A stretch of DNA of 64,000 bases from Distichodus sexfasciatus (taxonomy: Eukaryota > Chordata > Actinopteri > Characiformes > Distichodontidae): NCBI GenBank assembly GCA_032718565.1, contig JAVGVS010000638.1, forward strand, positions 62,001-126,000, written 5' to 3'. Numbering within the stretch: position 1 is the first letter of the stretch; each line of letters begins with the position of its first letter. Below are positions 9,825-23,300 of the stretch, piece after piece. The notes under the pieces were generated by a model. It saw only the letters and a program-made list of their open reading frames with translations, searched no databases and was not told the origin of the DNA. A program made the translations under genes and the position numbers.

Positions 9825-12800
9825 ATGCTGCTGTGTGCTCCAGTGATGAAGGCTCTTCTGTTCCTTCTCTGCCTCACAGGATACCTACGAAATGCTTGTG
9901 TAGTCGCAAAGACTCGGGAGTTCTTCATCGGTGCAGTCGAGATGAGTTGGGACTACCTCCGAACGGACAGCACTGACCCAATTGCTAATCAGAGGTACTG
10001 GCCCCAGCAAATCCAGTGTTTATGGATTGCAGGACCATGAAAAAAATCATTGTATGGGTTAATGGATTCAGTGTTTAGGGATTATTAGAGATTATTTTAT
10101 CTGGAAACTGCTTAAAATAGAATGTCTTAAAATGTCCAGAAGACTGAGCCTCATTGATGATTTTTATATTAAATATTGCACTATATAACTATATTTTTTT
10201 ATGTGTTATTAAAAAAAATTAAACATGTAAATAGTATAAATGTACACAAAATGATTGAATTTTTGCACAAACATGATTGGAATACAGTTTGGCTGTTGAA
10301 GATTCTGTTCTGATCTTGGAACAAATCTTAAACAAGAAAACATTGGTGAATGTCAGAAACTGCGTGAATAGACTTTAAGAACAAATTCTTCTCAAGAATG
10401 ATCGTAATTAGGCCCATTGTTAGAAACAAGATTTTTTTTAAGTTAACAATTTCAAATTATATTTTAAAAAATGGTTCACTTATTAATTGTTGTAGGGAAT
10501 TTAGCCCTGACAATGTGCTCTTCATTTTGATTTCTGACAGGAAATTTGCAGCCGGCATCCCGAAATATAGAAAGGCAGTCTACACCGAATTCACCGACGC
10601 CACTTTTTCTACTACCAAGACAAAGCCTCCATGGGCTGGTGAGCACATCTCTATTTTTCATGACATATGACAATAAAAATTTGCTATATATCTTAATTGT
10701 GTGTGTGAGATCATAAAACGGCAGATGTTGAATAATATAACACAATGCGCTTTTATTGCAGGGATTCAGGGTCCCACAATAAGAGCGATGGTAAACGACA
10801 GGGTGGTCGTCCACTTCAAGAATTTTGCCACTAATCCTTTCAGCGTGTCTCCTATTGGGGTCCCCTACTGGAAACAATCAGAAGGTGAGTTTGCTAAGAT
10901 TTTAAATTTATTGAGCCTCGGTTGTGTTAAAACCCAATAGTGCAATACAAAATCAAACAGAGGGTTCTCTAGACTCTGTATATCCTTTCTAACGAGACGT
11001 TAAAGTGTGGTTGTGACTTGCTGAGGTCATAAAAGATTTCTGGTCATCTTTCTAAGAGAGTCATGGAGTGGACATTTGTTCTTAAAACCCACCAAGATTC
11101 TTACCCTCACCAAGGCCTGGGTAAGAACAGAACGTAAATGTTTACTACGTGCATGTTTGTGCAGAAAGGTAGCTTATTTTTTCCTCCATTCTACAGTTGT
11201 ATATTGTACTAAAAAGCATGGAAAGCACTTTGAATATCTAGAAAAGCAACATGCATTGTGCTATATCCCATAATCCACAAGTTACAGAATGGGGACTCTG
11301 TGGGTAATGAAACGCCAGTAGCAAATGATTCTGATATTTGTCAATTCTGTGTTCTATTCATTATTGTGCAATTTTGGCATTTACTTTCAGCGCTTAAAAT
11401 TGATCAGATATATCCTCCCATATTGGAACTTCCCCCTAGAAAGTGAAAATGGAGACAAGATTATGTGTCGGATGTCACAAGACGCAGCTAACATCTGCCT
11501 CTGGACTTCCCGAGAGGAATTGCAACATATTATTAAATGGCTCATTGGTTATAGCAATGTTAAGAATTTATGCCCCCAAAAATTGTGGAAAGTGTGGGAA
11601 GTAGGCTAATCAAAATATGATTAAACCCAGCCATTAATGGAATTAAATATTACATAACAATAAGAGACTAATTAACTATCAAACTTTCCGACTAAGTGGC
11701 GCTCGGTTACGTCCAGGTGCTAGCTATGAAGACGCCAGCTCCGTCCAGGAGAGAGCAGACGACACAGTGCCCCCTGATGGCTACTACAAGTATGTGTGGG
11801 AGATTCACCCCAACAGTGGACCCACCCAAACCGACCCCGAGTGCCTGACCTACTCCTACTCATCTCAGGTGGACGTGGTGCAGGACTTCAACTCCGGACT
11901 CATTGGCGCTCTGCTTATCTGCAAGTCAGGTCTGACTAATTTGGCTTCCGTTATAGAATTATTAGATTTTATTTCTACCCGCTTTGTGATCGAATTGAAG
12001 AATTACAGAGGTGCAAAGTAAGGAAGTTTGAAAAGTCTATAACTGTACTTGAGTAGAATTTTCCAGTATCTGTACTTGAGTGTTTGATTTTCTGGCATTT
12101 TTCTCATTAACCTTTCCACATAAAGAGATAATGTCTTCTGCTTTTATTTATGAAGTAAAACAGGTTCATTACCCCAACGGGCTGTTAGGACTGTAGTTTT
12201 TGAATGAGCTGAGGGATGGGGTAAAGTTCTGAGAAAAAAGGGGAGAAATTCTGAGACTACAGTCCTCAATTTGGGAAAAAGAAATCAAAATTTCTGAAAT
12301 TAAAGTCACAGATTTTGGAGAACAAAGCTTGGAGATTCTTTGACATTGTAAGTATGGTTTTAACTCTGTAAGGAAAAAAAATCCAGGTTTACAACTTTAC
12401 AAAGTCAGAAAATGTCTGAGTTTTTCCTGGCAAATTTATTACTTTAAACTCTGAAACTTCTGTATTAAAGTCACAAATGTTCAGGAAAAAATCAGGTTCT
12501 CTGTTGTAAAGTCATAAATTGGTAAGAAAATTTTGTTACAATGTCAGTTTCTCAGAAATTCAGATTTATATCTCACAAATATGTGACTTTACAATGTAGA
12601 GAATATACGAGATTTTCTTTATAAATTTGGGACTTTAATCTCCGCATTTTACGTGCCAAGACCTAATAAAGATGATTCATGAATGCTATATGAAAACCTG
12701 TCCCTAGTGCCTCCAATGGGAAAAACTTGTTTCTTTACTTTGACTTGAGTAAACAAGTTGAATCAGTACTTCCTGTACTTCTACTTAAACACTATGGGGG

Positions 12801-14332
12801 TTTTCCCTGACAGGGATTAAGACTAGTTCTGAACTATATTTCTTTTTCAATGGAAAATCTCCATTCAAAACACTCTGTAATCCAAGACTAGTCTTAATCT
12901 CTTTCTAGGAAACCGCCCCTATGTGTGTACTTTTGTCACCTCTGATGATTTGCATCTGTTCCAGGCATAAACTGAGCCTGAAATTTAAAGTTCAAAAATT
13001 GTACAAATGAAAAGACTTTGACTCAACCTAATTCAAAAGACGCCCATCTAACTGTGGTTTATACCTTTTACCCGTTGCAGGTGCTCTAACAGAGGACGGG
13101 GAGCGAAAGGTTTCAGAGTTTGTGCTGCTGTTTGCTGTTTTCGACGAGAGCAGAAGCTGGTACCAAAACTCAGGCAGATCCATCAAACCACGTAAAACGT
13201 CCAGCACGCAGCAGTTCCACACTATCAATGGATACATCAACTCCACCTTACCAGGTCTCAAAATTTAAAAATCAATTTATATCTCATCAAATGATATAAA
13301 AAAGTCTGTTTACATCGTCATCACCATCATCATCATCATCATCTCTATGCACAGATCTGAAGTTATGCCTGAAAAGCCACGAGGTCTCCTGGCATCTGAT
13401 TGGTCTGGGCTCCAGTCCAGATATTCACACCATCCATTTCCAGGACCACACCCTAAAGGTGATGGACCACAGGAGGGTCACCATAGACATGACCCCCATG
13501 ACCTTTACCACTGCCCTGATGAAGCCGTATACAGAGGGCAAGTTCCTGATCTCCTGCCGCATCCACTCGCATCAGCAAGGTTAGAGAAAATACTAACAAA
13601 AAAAACACACTAAAATTTATGTACATAAAATTGTATGTATTCTATGTAACAAAATAGAATTATAAAATAAAAAAAATAATTTTACAGTTTGATCACTGAA
13701 TATTTTGGAAGCAAAATCTGAAGAAATGGCCGCTCAGTATTTTATTAAAAATGGTCAAAGGCATATAAACACTATGATAAGAAAGCGTGATTTGTGAATC
13801 TTAGTTTTTAATCTTAGTTTTATTTGTTCAATAAAATACGTTAAGATTTGAAATAAACTCTAAGGCATCTCATATCAAAATACATATCATTAACAAATTT
13901 ATACTATATGTTTATATGATATGTATATTATATGTTTTAATTTATTTCGATTTATGAAGAAAGACCATTTAAGGGTCCAGATCTATTAAGATTTTAATTA
14001 ATCTATTTATTACACTCTACTTTTTGAGGAAAAAAAAAAATGGTGTAAATCTTGATGCACAAGTTGCACTGTACTAACATATTTCAATTCAACGGAATAT
14101 AAAGTTTCAAGTATAAAGTTTTTCTCCATGTAATAAACACTACCTCTGTTGTTTGGCAGCCGGCATGAGCGCTTTCTTCAGCGTGGAAAACTGTCCCGAA
14201 TTAGCGCCCCCGGTTGATGCATTGAGCTTCAGGAGCGCAACGGACGAGGAAGAGGAGCCCGATGAAGACTACCAGGCAGACAACCTCTTTTTCAATGTGT
14301 ATCAACAAGGAGGACCGACATCGATCCTGAGG
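9825..14332 (+). other. f8: f8 exons 1-8: signal peptide, A1 domain and acidic a1 segment
   Basis: Residues 1 to about 27 form a signal peptide (ALLFLLCLTGYL core). A1 follows from REFFIGAVEM. Exon 4 keeps the acidic Ca-binding stretch (YEDASSVQERADD) and CLTYSY. Exon 7 keeps SWHLIG and CRIHSH, matching the His and Cys/His copper ligands of the cupredoxin-like A1 fold. The acidic a1 linker is TDEEEEPDEDY, ending at thrombin-type site ILR|SR after Arg392 (codon 14330-14332), equivalent to human Arg372. Exon 13081-13254 covers what are exons 5 and 6 in mammals. Confidence 0.93.
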
Positions 14333-17300
14333 TCCAGAGGTGGAAACCGACCCAAAGTCTGGGTGCATTACATCAGCGCCGAGGAGGTCACCTGGGATTA
14401 CAATCCTTTAGGAGACAGGTAAGAGCACGGTCAAATTTCAGTGTGTGTAGGCGTGTGTATGCGTGTTTAAAACCCTACTTTGTTTCTGATCCAGGTCCTC
14501 GGGCTCAGAGCCACCAGGTATGGGTAAAGTGTATAAAAAGGTGGCGTATGTGGAGTACACAGACAGGACCTTCACAGTCAGGAAACACAAAGGCAGTACG
14601 CTGATCGGCCCTGAGCTCAGGGGTGAAGTAGACGACCAGTTTCAGGTAAAACAAACTAGACTGAACTGAAACTAAAAGTATGTACTATTCTCAAACAAAG
14701 CACGTTGAGTACTTTGAACTTCAGTTAATACTTAAGTACGGTAAGGAGGTGGAAGGAGTACTGAAAATTTGTACTCAAGTACAAGTACTGTTACATTGGT
14801 TAAAATGTACTCAATTACAAGTAAAAGTACTGGTGTTAAAAAAATACTTGAGTAAAAGTACAAAGTACTCTTCTCAAAAACTACTCGGAGTACTAATTAC
14901 TTTTTAACCGATGGATGTTTTATTGTCGTCAATAGCAGGGAATCGATTCAATTCATCAGTATAAAATATCTACGTTCAAAGCACATTTCTCAGATGAACA
15001 AAGTACAGAAAGGCAATTTGTTCTGTAAATAAATGTAGATATAAAGCAGGGATTTTGTTTGTTAAAACAATGACAAAAATGTTTTTGAACATGCACAGAA
15101 CAGTTTAAACTTTTCCCAATACACTGCGAACAACAGGCAGCGGGCACTCGTCCTCCGTCTTTTCTCCATCACTTTCACGGTTGACAGTTTTGTCTTCTGT
15201 CTCCATTTTGGCTTCTGTGTCTCCAAATCTTCAGTCTATAAATTAGTTTGTACTCCACTGTGTAGTACCTCCAGACACCTGAGCCTGCTGCTGCAGCGGA
15301 GTTTATTCTTTGCTTACGTCGTAGATTAACTGGCGCGGTCGTGATTGCCCAGCCTTATTGGCTGCAAACATGCAGATGAAAAGTTTGAATATTAATTCCA
15401 ATTGTGGGCGTACTCAGTAGCGACTTTTGATTTTATAAGTAGCGAAGTAGATTACATGGTGTAAATTGTATTCAAGTACGAGTAAAATTACACACTTGAA
15501 AAACTACTCATAAAAGGTACAAATACCCCAAAAATCTACTTAATTACAGTAACCTGAGTATTTGTAATTCGTTACTTCCACCCCTGCTTATTAGTTAAGT
15601 ATAAGTTTAGTCAATATTAGCAACTGTCACTCATGGCCTGACTATAATTCTAAGCTTAGGGTTACTAATGAGCAAAACCAACTTTTTACTTGACTACATT
15701 TCCACTGATGACAGTTATTACTTGTTCAATTTTGACCCTGATACTGGACCTCATTTACCAATATTTTCTTAAGTTTGAACAAACATGCATGTTGCAAATG
15801 TATATAACAGTGCTCGTCACCATTTGTAGATTCAGATCTTACCTAAGAACAAATCTCAAATTGGTGAATATCATAATCTTTGTGAAAACAGCTTTAGTGG
15901 GTTAAAAAAATTTCTTCTTAAGAACGGTTGGTGAAGGAAGCTCAATGAATACTTTCCCAGTGCTTTCACATTAACGGAATAGTATATATTTATGACAGAT
16001 AAACATATAATGTCACTGTTTGATGTTTTATGCGGAAATAACTAGAACTAGAATAAGAGTGACTTTGTCCTACCATGATATTATTCTGGAACTTATAATC
16101 ACCAATTGTTTAGCTATAGTACATATTTGATAGAATAAGAGAGTGGGTTTGCCTGTTATTCATCTCGTATCACTGGTGTTTGTCCCTACAGATTGTCTTC
16201 AAAAACATGGCCAGTCGGCCATACAACATTTATCCCAGCGGACTTTCCAGTGTTCAGCCACTGAAGAAGACAGGTAAATGTAAAAGAAAGTAGTGCAACG
16301 GTTAGGGAGTTGGGCCCGTATTCGGAAGGTTGCTGGTTCAAGCACTGGACCAATAAAGGTACCACTGAGGTACTCATGTGCAAGGTACCAACCCCAGGCA
16401 CTGCCCACTGGTCATTCATCGATGGGTCAAATGAAGAGGTTACATTTCATTGTGGTGCACTGGTGTGCTGTGCTGTGTTCACAATGAAAAAATTTAAACT
16501 CAAACTATATTATAAGGCAATATCATTGGTGCCAATCATTGGTGAAAAATCTAACGTTCTCTTTAAAGTCCGCAGAATTGAATAATAGCTACTAACACTT
16601 TAATTATCATACTTGCCAATGTCTGCTGTTCGAAGCAATTTGGGTAATTTAATGCTGCGTCCTAATGAGAATGTTACAAAAACAAGCATAGTGCATCATA
16701 TTAGCATCATACTAATGTATCTTTCGTTATACAAAGGCATGTAAACAGTAAAAACTGGCATGCCGAATAACTAGTCCTTTAACAGCTGTTAATACGAAAG
16801 GTTAACTCTTTTCTGCAAGGTCTGGGATTATGCAACAACATATAACAGCTCAGGAAGCAAGTTAATTTTTTGGTGGGGTGGAACTGCTGTGACTTATTGT
16901 TGCAACTCAATTTCAGAGTTTTCTCTTGCTTTTTCAGAAGGCATAGTCATGGGAAATACGCTATAGATATTTAATATGTTCTATCAAAATGAGGCATCAA
17001 AAACACGCCCAAAGCTCTTTTCGTCCCTTCAAGATAAGGAAGAAGCTTTCAGTTACAGGATTCAATGTTTGCTGGCAACACCCTACATCGCAAGTTTTTA
17101 CAACCATCAAAAGACCAGTTTCCTTAGGAAGCAAAGGAATGGCCGCTTTCCTGAAAATGTTTTTCTTTTCTCGCTTGCATTTCTATGTCAGAATGACTGT
17201 AAGCCTTTATTTTGTCCTAATCCAAACAAAATGAGGTTCAAAACAATGTTAACCATCAGTGCACCTTAACTGTCCTCAACCAGTTCACTGAAATTCATAC

Positions 17301-20300
17301 TGTTCTAAACTGATTCAACCAGAAAACGTTTGCATTAAATAAGAGTTCACTTAAATGGACACTACGCATAGAAACCTTTACAAAGCATTTGTAGCTAGAG
17401 AATTAGCAAATCTATGCAAAAAACTGCCAAAAAAAATGGCCAAATTATCATCTGTACTGTATTTTTCTTGACTGGTGTGTTCTCAGAGTCCAAGAAAAAG
17501 TACAGTACAGATAATAATTTGTTAGTCCAAGAAAACATTAAATGGAGGAGGTCTGGCTCTAAAAATGAACAAATGATACCCTGTACTATACTTTTTCTCT
17601 GAGAACACACCAGCATATCCATTGAACCCACCTGTACAATTTAGGGAAAAAGTTGGACCTGCGCTCCCTGGCCGTGCCTCCAGGTGAGGTTATGATGTAC
17701 CTGTGGAAACTGACGCCGGAAGACGCCCCTGCCGAGGCCGACCCTCGCTGCCTGACTCGTCTGTACCACAGCACGGTGGATCCCGAGCGGGACGTGGCAT
17801 CAGGGCTGGTGGGACCCCTCATCATCTGCAAATTACAGAGCTTGGACAAGCGAGGGAGAGTGGTGAGATGAACGCAACTGTTTTACAGTCTTTCAAATTG
17901 CATTATCGAATGACATAATGGCAACAGATAGACTTTTGCCAAAGAAAAAAATGTTTAAAAATGTTCTAATTAATATTAGATCCAGCACACATTCCACTGT
18001 TAAGCTCATGTTCGCTAGTAATAGAGTGAAATTTGGCCAATGGAAGTGACTTTTGATATGAATTAACCCCAAACAACGTTAATGTAAACATGAGCTTGAA
18101 CAGTTAGCTGACGACACTGTAAAACGTGATGTTCAAACTGTCTTAGGTCATTTTAGTGTATAAACTTAAACGATTGAAGTGAATCAAGTACAGTATATTA
18201 TGTGTTCATTGTTGAAGTAACTTAGATAAATAGAGGTAAGTGTGCTGAATCCATTTGGTCATTTGAACGAAAAAATATTAAGTATTTTGCGCTTACGCGT
18301 GTCATTCTTTTCTAAAGCTTTTATAAAAGTGAGTCGGTGTCTCTAACTTGTATTACTTAAAATGAGCCAAATGTGTTATTATAAACATACTCCAAAAGTT
18401 CAAGTTTGAGTTGGGTTAGATCATGAGCATTAATGGCCTTAATTTGTTTGCAGCATTAAGTAATGTTGCCTCAGTTCTTTCCTTTAGATATGCTATTAGG
18501 TTTTACAGTGTAGGTTAGTCTTTATCTTTAGCTACGGTAGGGTTGCCAACTTTCTCAACTCCAAATGAGGGACACTTTCTTGCAGACGCGCGCACAGAGC
18601 GTCGGGATGTCCCGGACAATTCGGGACGGTTGGCAACCCTAGCCGTAGATGTGGCAAAGAATGAACTGATGTTGCCTCTTTTCGCTAGCACAGCCTTCTC
18701 GTGCGTATCTGAGCCTTCATGGCGAGTTAAATCATTCTCGCCACCATGACTTATAGATGGCATAGTCTCGACGGCATACTGAGCAGAAGGCTTTCCCTGT
18801 ATCACTGGCGACTGCTTTGACCCATAACTTTTTGGTTTCCCACTCTTTTTTGTAGCTACACAGTCGTTTTTTCTTAGCAGGTTCACCGCTCATTTTGACC
18901 ACACAGTCTATAATTTTGTCACCGCTCACCACTAGTGGCCAGTGCACACACGCACACCAACAGCCGTGTCTCATAGCAATTTGCATGAGTTTTGCCATGC
19001 TTACAGTAGTCTATTATTGGCCGACGAGGCTGTGATTCCAATACGGGACTGGAGCTGCTCCTGAAGGGACAAATCAAAATCACCCATATTTCGGGATGTC
19101 CCGGACTATTCGAGACGGTTGGCAACCCTAAGCTATGGTAACTTCATACAGCTAGCTAAAGACAGCCCAACTCAGTTCACTTCCCCCGATAAAACTTCCG
19201 CCACCATAAATAACATTTGGAAATCACTTAAATGCTTAAACTGGCCGTCAACTGACCAGATTTTTTCATGGATTAGCAAGTTAGGCAGTTGGTAGCTATA
19301 GCGGCAGGCAGGTGAACCCAAACGCAGAGTCGACAAAACCAGGTCGCAGGCACGGGATCAATTTGATGAAAAGCCGAGGGTTTATTAAAGCACAGTTCAA
19401 AACCAGAAAACACAGTCCACGGTTCAAACAAATCCGAAACACCAGAGGCAGAGGGGTAATCCAATAACCGGAAGCAAAGGTCAAAACGAAAGCAGGCAAA
19501 CAAAAGGAACGCTCGGTATGTAGCTCTAGGCATAACAATACTTCGCAAAGAACTGTTGTAACTGAGGGTCTTTAAATACCGGTAAATTGTCTATGATAGG
19601 TTAATACTCTGGTGACGTAGATCTGGTGAGTTGAGGTTGTTGCGAAGGTCCGGAGCTGGAGTCTGATGAGGTGGACTCCTCCCTTGGTCTGGGCCTGGCT
19701 CTCACAGTAGCATAACGATTAGGGAGTTGGTCTCCTGACGAAGTCCTGCACCAGTGAAAGTACCACTGAGATACTCATGAGCAAGGTACTGGGCAAAAAA
19801 AGCTGCCAAAAAAGCTACCCATGGTTTTTCCCCATAACTGTCCTTAGTTAGTTGTTGCCAGAAACTTTAGAAGGAACTGCTCACTTGTAGGCCATCACTG
19901 TTGTTCTCCAGTTACAGACTACATCAATAGTGTTATAGTTATGCAATTTAACAGACAATTATAGCTTTAGGGTTCAAGCTCTAAGCTGAGGTGGTGCTGG
20001 AAGGTGCAATGACATTGCAGGGTTAAACCTAAAAACTCTTAGATTGAGAGCTAAGTTTCCTACCTCTAGGGCTCTACCTAGTTAAAACTAGTGTTTGTAA
20101 GTGAACTCCTCAATGTTGTACATATAACACCTTCAGGATGGGATGAAGGTCACTGGGTCATTCACCAACCGCCATTAAGAAGAAATTTGTTTTCACAAAG
20201 ATTCTTAGGAGTTGATAAATGCATGAACAGACAGATTTGCTCAGTGAATCACTGGAGAAATGTGACCATCACTGGACCACCTTGTGGCTTGTTTCATTTT

Positions 20301-23300
20301 CAGGTAACATCAGACAGAGAAAGGCACCTCATGTTTTCTGTGTTTGATGAAAACAAAAGCTGGTATATCGAAGATAACATTCAGAAGTACAGTCAAGATC
20401 CAGCCAAGGTTGACCGCAATGATCCTCGCTTTTATAACTCGAACATCATGTACAGTGAGTATCATTGCACGTTAGTCAAGTTGTCAAGTGCTTGATGTGA
20501 TTCTTTTTTGATCCAATTTTGTACTTTTGCCAATAACTTTGGCTAATATTGACCGATTTTCACTGTTAAATTCAGAATTAATTTGATGATTATAGTGCTG
20601 TAAATACGTGGCTACAATATCTTGTGAAATGGCAATTAGGACAAACTTTCTTGTTACATATACTGTATATTTAACCTTAACAGTAAACAATTTAATGTCA
20701 ATTAATGACTAAATATAGTAATGAACAATTATTGTAATTACAAGTTACAAAAAGAATGTTCAAAATTCCCCCTTTCAAAAACAGGTGCTATAGTTACAAG
20801 CTGGACAGGTTGATTACGCTTTGCTCCAGACAATTTGTAATAATTTTTAACAAATTAATTATATTTGGATTTTGCAAGATATTGTAACTACTCGGTTAAG
20901 CTGTAATCAGCAAAATAATAATCACTGCTGTAATTTTAATTCTGAATGCAATAGTGAAACATTTCAAGGTGCAACGTTGCCTTTTTGACTCACAGTGTAG
21001 ATACTGTACTTTTGTGGTTTTATAGTACAGTCAAGTAAGGCCTCGTTCACATGGACGTCTGAACCAGGCGTTTTTCTGGCGTTCGTGGTGCCAGGTGAGC
21101 GCCGACTGAACGCCAACCGTTTTTCTGCTCACTGGAGCAAATCAAAGCGTCCACAAGGGCATTCAGCACCGGCGTTCGGCCGGCTGCGCGTTCGGGTGGT
21201 GTCAAATAAACGCTGCATGCAACGTTTTCTTGGCGTCAGAATCCCGACGAACGTGAGGAAAACGATGCTATTGCGAACGCCAGTGAAACGTTATTGCAAA
21301 CGCCTATGAAACGCTATTGCGAACGCCAGTGAAACGCCAATCGAACGCAGCTACAAAACGCAGCTACAAAATGCAGCAAAAACGCGTATGGCGTTCAGAG
21401 GACGTTCATTTCGAACGTCCGTGTGGACGAGGCCTAAGTGTACTTGATTTGTTTTTGAATGTTTTACTCTTTAGGTATTTCTAAGTATTTCTAATGGCTT
21501 ACTTATACTAGCAAAATACTTTGTAGTGCTGAAGTTATATTGTAATAGATTTTTTAAATTTCACTTTTGACAAGGAATCTTTAATTTTACCCAAATTTTA
21601 ACTTTTACAAGTTTCAAGCACTCCATACTAATTGAGAGTAGTCAGAAACTTTGTGGCCACTAATAAAAAGCAAGTGTAATCTAACTCGAACTTTACAACA
21701 CTCTTAGAAAAGATGTGTTAAAACAGACACAAACTGTATCAAATTCTTACACATTAATGGGTGAGTTTTGGGACAACGTTTCGCGTATTTCATTTGAACA
21801 CATTTACTGTGTCAACACTTTTGCCGCAGTGAAAGTGTCAAGAAAGGTACCGCAAAGATGTGTAAACATGTATAATATTAACTATAGTTATACATGTTGT
21901 GTACATTTTAAAACTACACATAACTAAGATCTGACTTTTTCCAACACAATTTTATTAAACAGTAACACGAAATGTGTAAAGTGCTACACATGACTTGTGT
22001 AATTTGAAAACTAGTGAACTTTTCTATAATCTCAAACCGGACAGTAACAAGTTTGGCCTTTAAGGTTGATGTTCTTTTTGTCTCCTAAAAGCTGGAAGCT
22101 TTCCTTATCTCTCCCTGTTTCCCTAAAGGTGTGAATGGCTTTATGAACAACAGTCTGCACTATGAAATATGTGCCGGCGAAGTCACACTGTGGCACGTGG
22201 CCTCCGTGGGGATGCAGAGCGACTTCATGTCAGTGTACGTCACTGGCAACCCATTTGAAAGGGACAGAACATACGGCACCGTTCTCACCCTCTTCCCCAT
22301 GACCGGCGACACGGTCACTATTGAGATGGAAACTGAAGGTAAGGGTCAGAGTTTATAGTACTGACTTCCTCTTACTGGATTAATTGGGGGAAGATCTGTG
22401 TCTCATTGATTCATTTGTTTTTCAAATTAAAATCAAAACCCCAAAACATGTTTGTTTGTTGTTGTTTTTTTAAATATTTGTTTCCAAAACCAAAATGTAA
22501 AAGCATGTGACCGTCACAAAATTGTGCATAAACGAGTATTTTTTTTAGATTATTTTTAGGTTATTTTAATTTAGCATTTAGGGTGTGTAATTATTATACT
22601 GTTTTAGTTAGGAAAACAGTATTTAAGTAAAATATTTCTTCAATCATAAGCATAACGGAGTAATCTCAGTCTTGTATTCAGACATTTTTAAAGCATTATT
22701 TTTTGTTTAAAAAAGACTCAGAGACTGTCTCGGATTTGTGTCGTATCGGCAGAAATCCAAATTTACAATATCGGTATCGTATCTGAATCGTATCGTATCT
22801 AAAAAAGTGATATCGTGCCATGTCTATTTAAGAACTTTTCCAGCAGATAACTGAGTAGGGAGCTTATTCATTCACTCAGGGAAAACCAGAAAATGACTTG
22901 TTCTAGGAACATCTATTTTTTTTAAATGGTCTTGTTTTGTCATTGATCAGGTCGGTGGGAGATCAGTTCGTTTGATCCCGTTTTGAAGAAGCGAGGCATG
23001 AGCGCTCGTTACTCGGTGGCAAACTGTGAGGCTCTCCTGCCCCTGGTGGACGTGGAGGATTACGATGATGACGACTTTGAAGATTACATCGAACAAAATT
23101 TCCCAAGGCCTCGGGGTTTCAGGCAGAGGAACCGGTCCATCGCGATCAGGGTGTGCAGGAAACCTTCCAGGAACAGAACCCAAGCAGGCGAAACTAAGCA
23201 ACAGCGCGTTAAAGGCAAGCTGGCGTGTGAGATAAAACACGTCCCTCTGGAGGAAGCCAAAGATCTGGATGTGCTCTCGCAAGGCGGAATTCCGCAGGAC

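Larger units (their letters stand above)
14333..23114 (+). other. f8: f8 exons 8-14: A2 domain and acidic a2 segment
   Basis: A2 runs from Ser393 to Arg746. It includes WVHYISAEE, KNMASRPYNIYP (exon 10), CLTRLYHSTV and SGLVGPLIIC (exon 11), SVFDENKSWYIEDNI (exon 12) and TLFPMTGDTV (exon 13). The loop SLDKRGRV at the exon 11/12 junction matches the human 558-565 region that contacts factor IXa. Exons 9 and 10 are shorter than in human (151 and 82 nt against 172 and 94), so a surface loop is reduced. The acidic a2 tail (DYDDDDFEDY) leads to PRPR|GF after Arg746, at the place of human Arg740; P1' is Gly here rather than Ser. Confidence 0.92.

Noticed and set aside
10476..10877. 133-codon minus-strand frame over f8 exons 2-3
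   Set aside because: It runs through two exons and an intron of f8 in antisense and is an accidental open frame.
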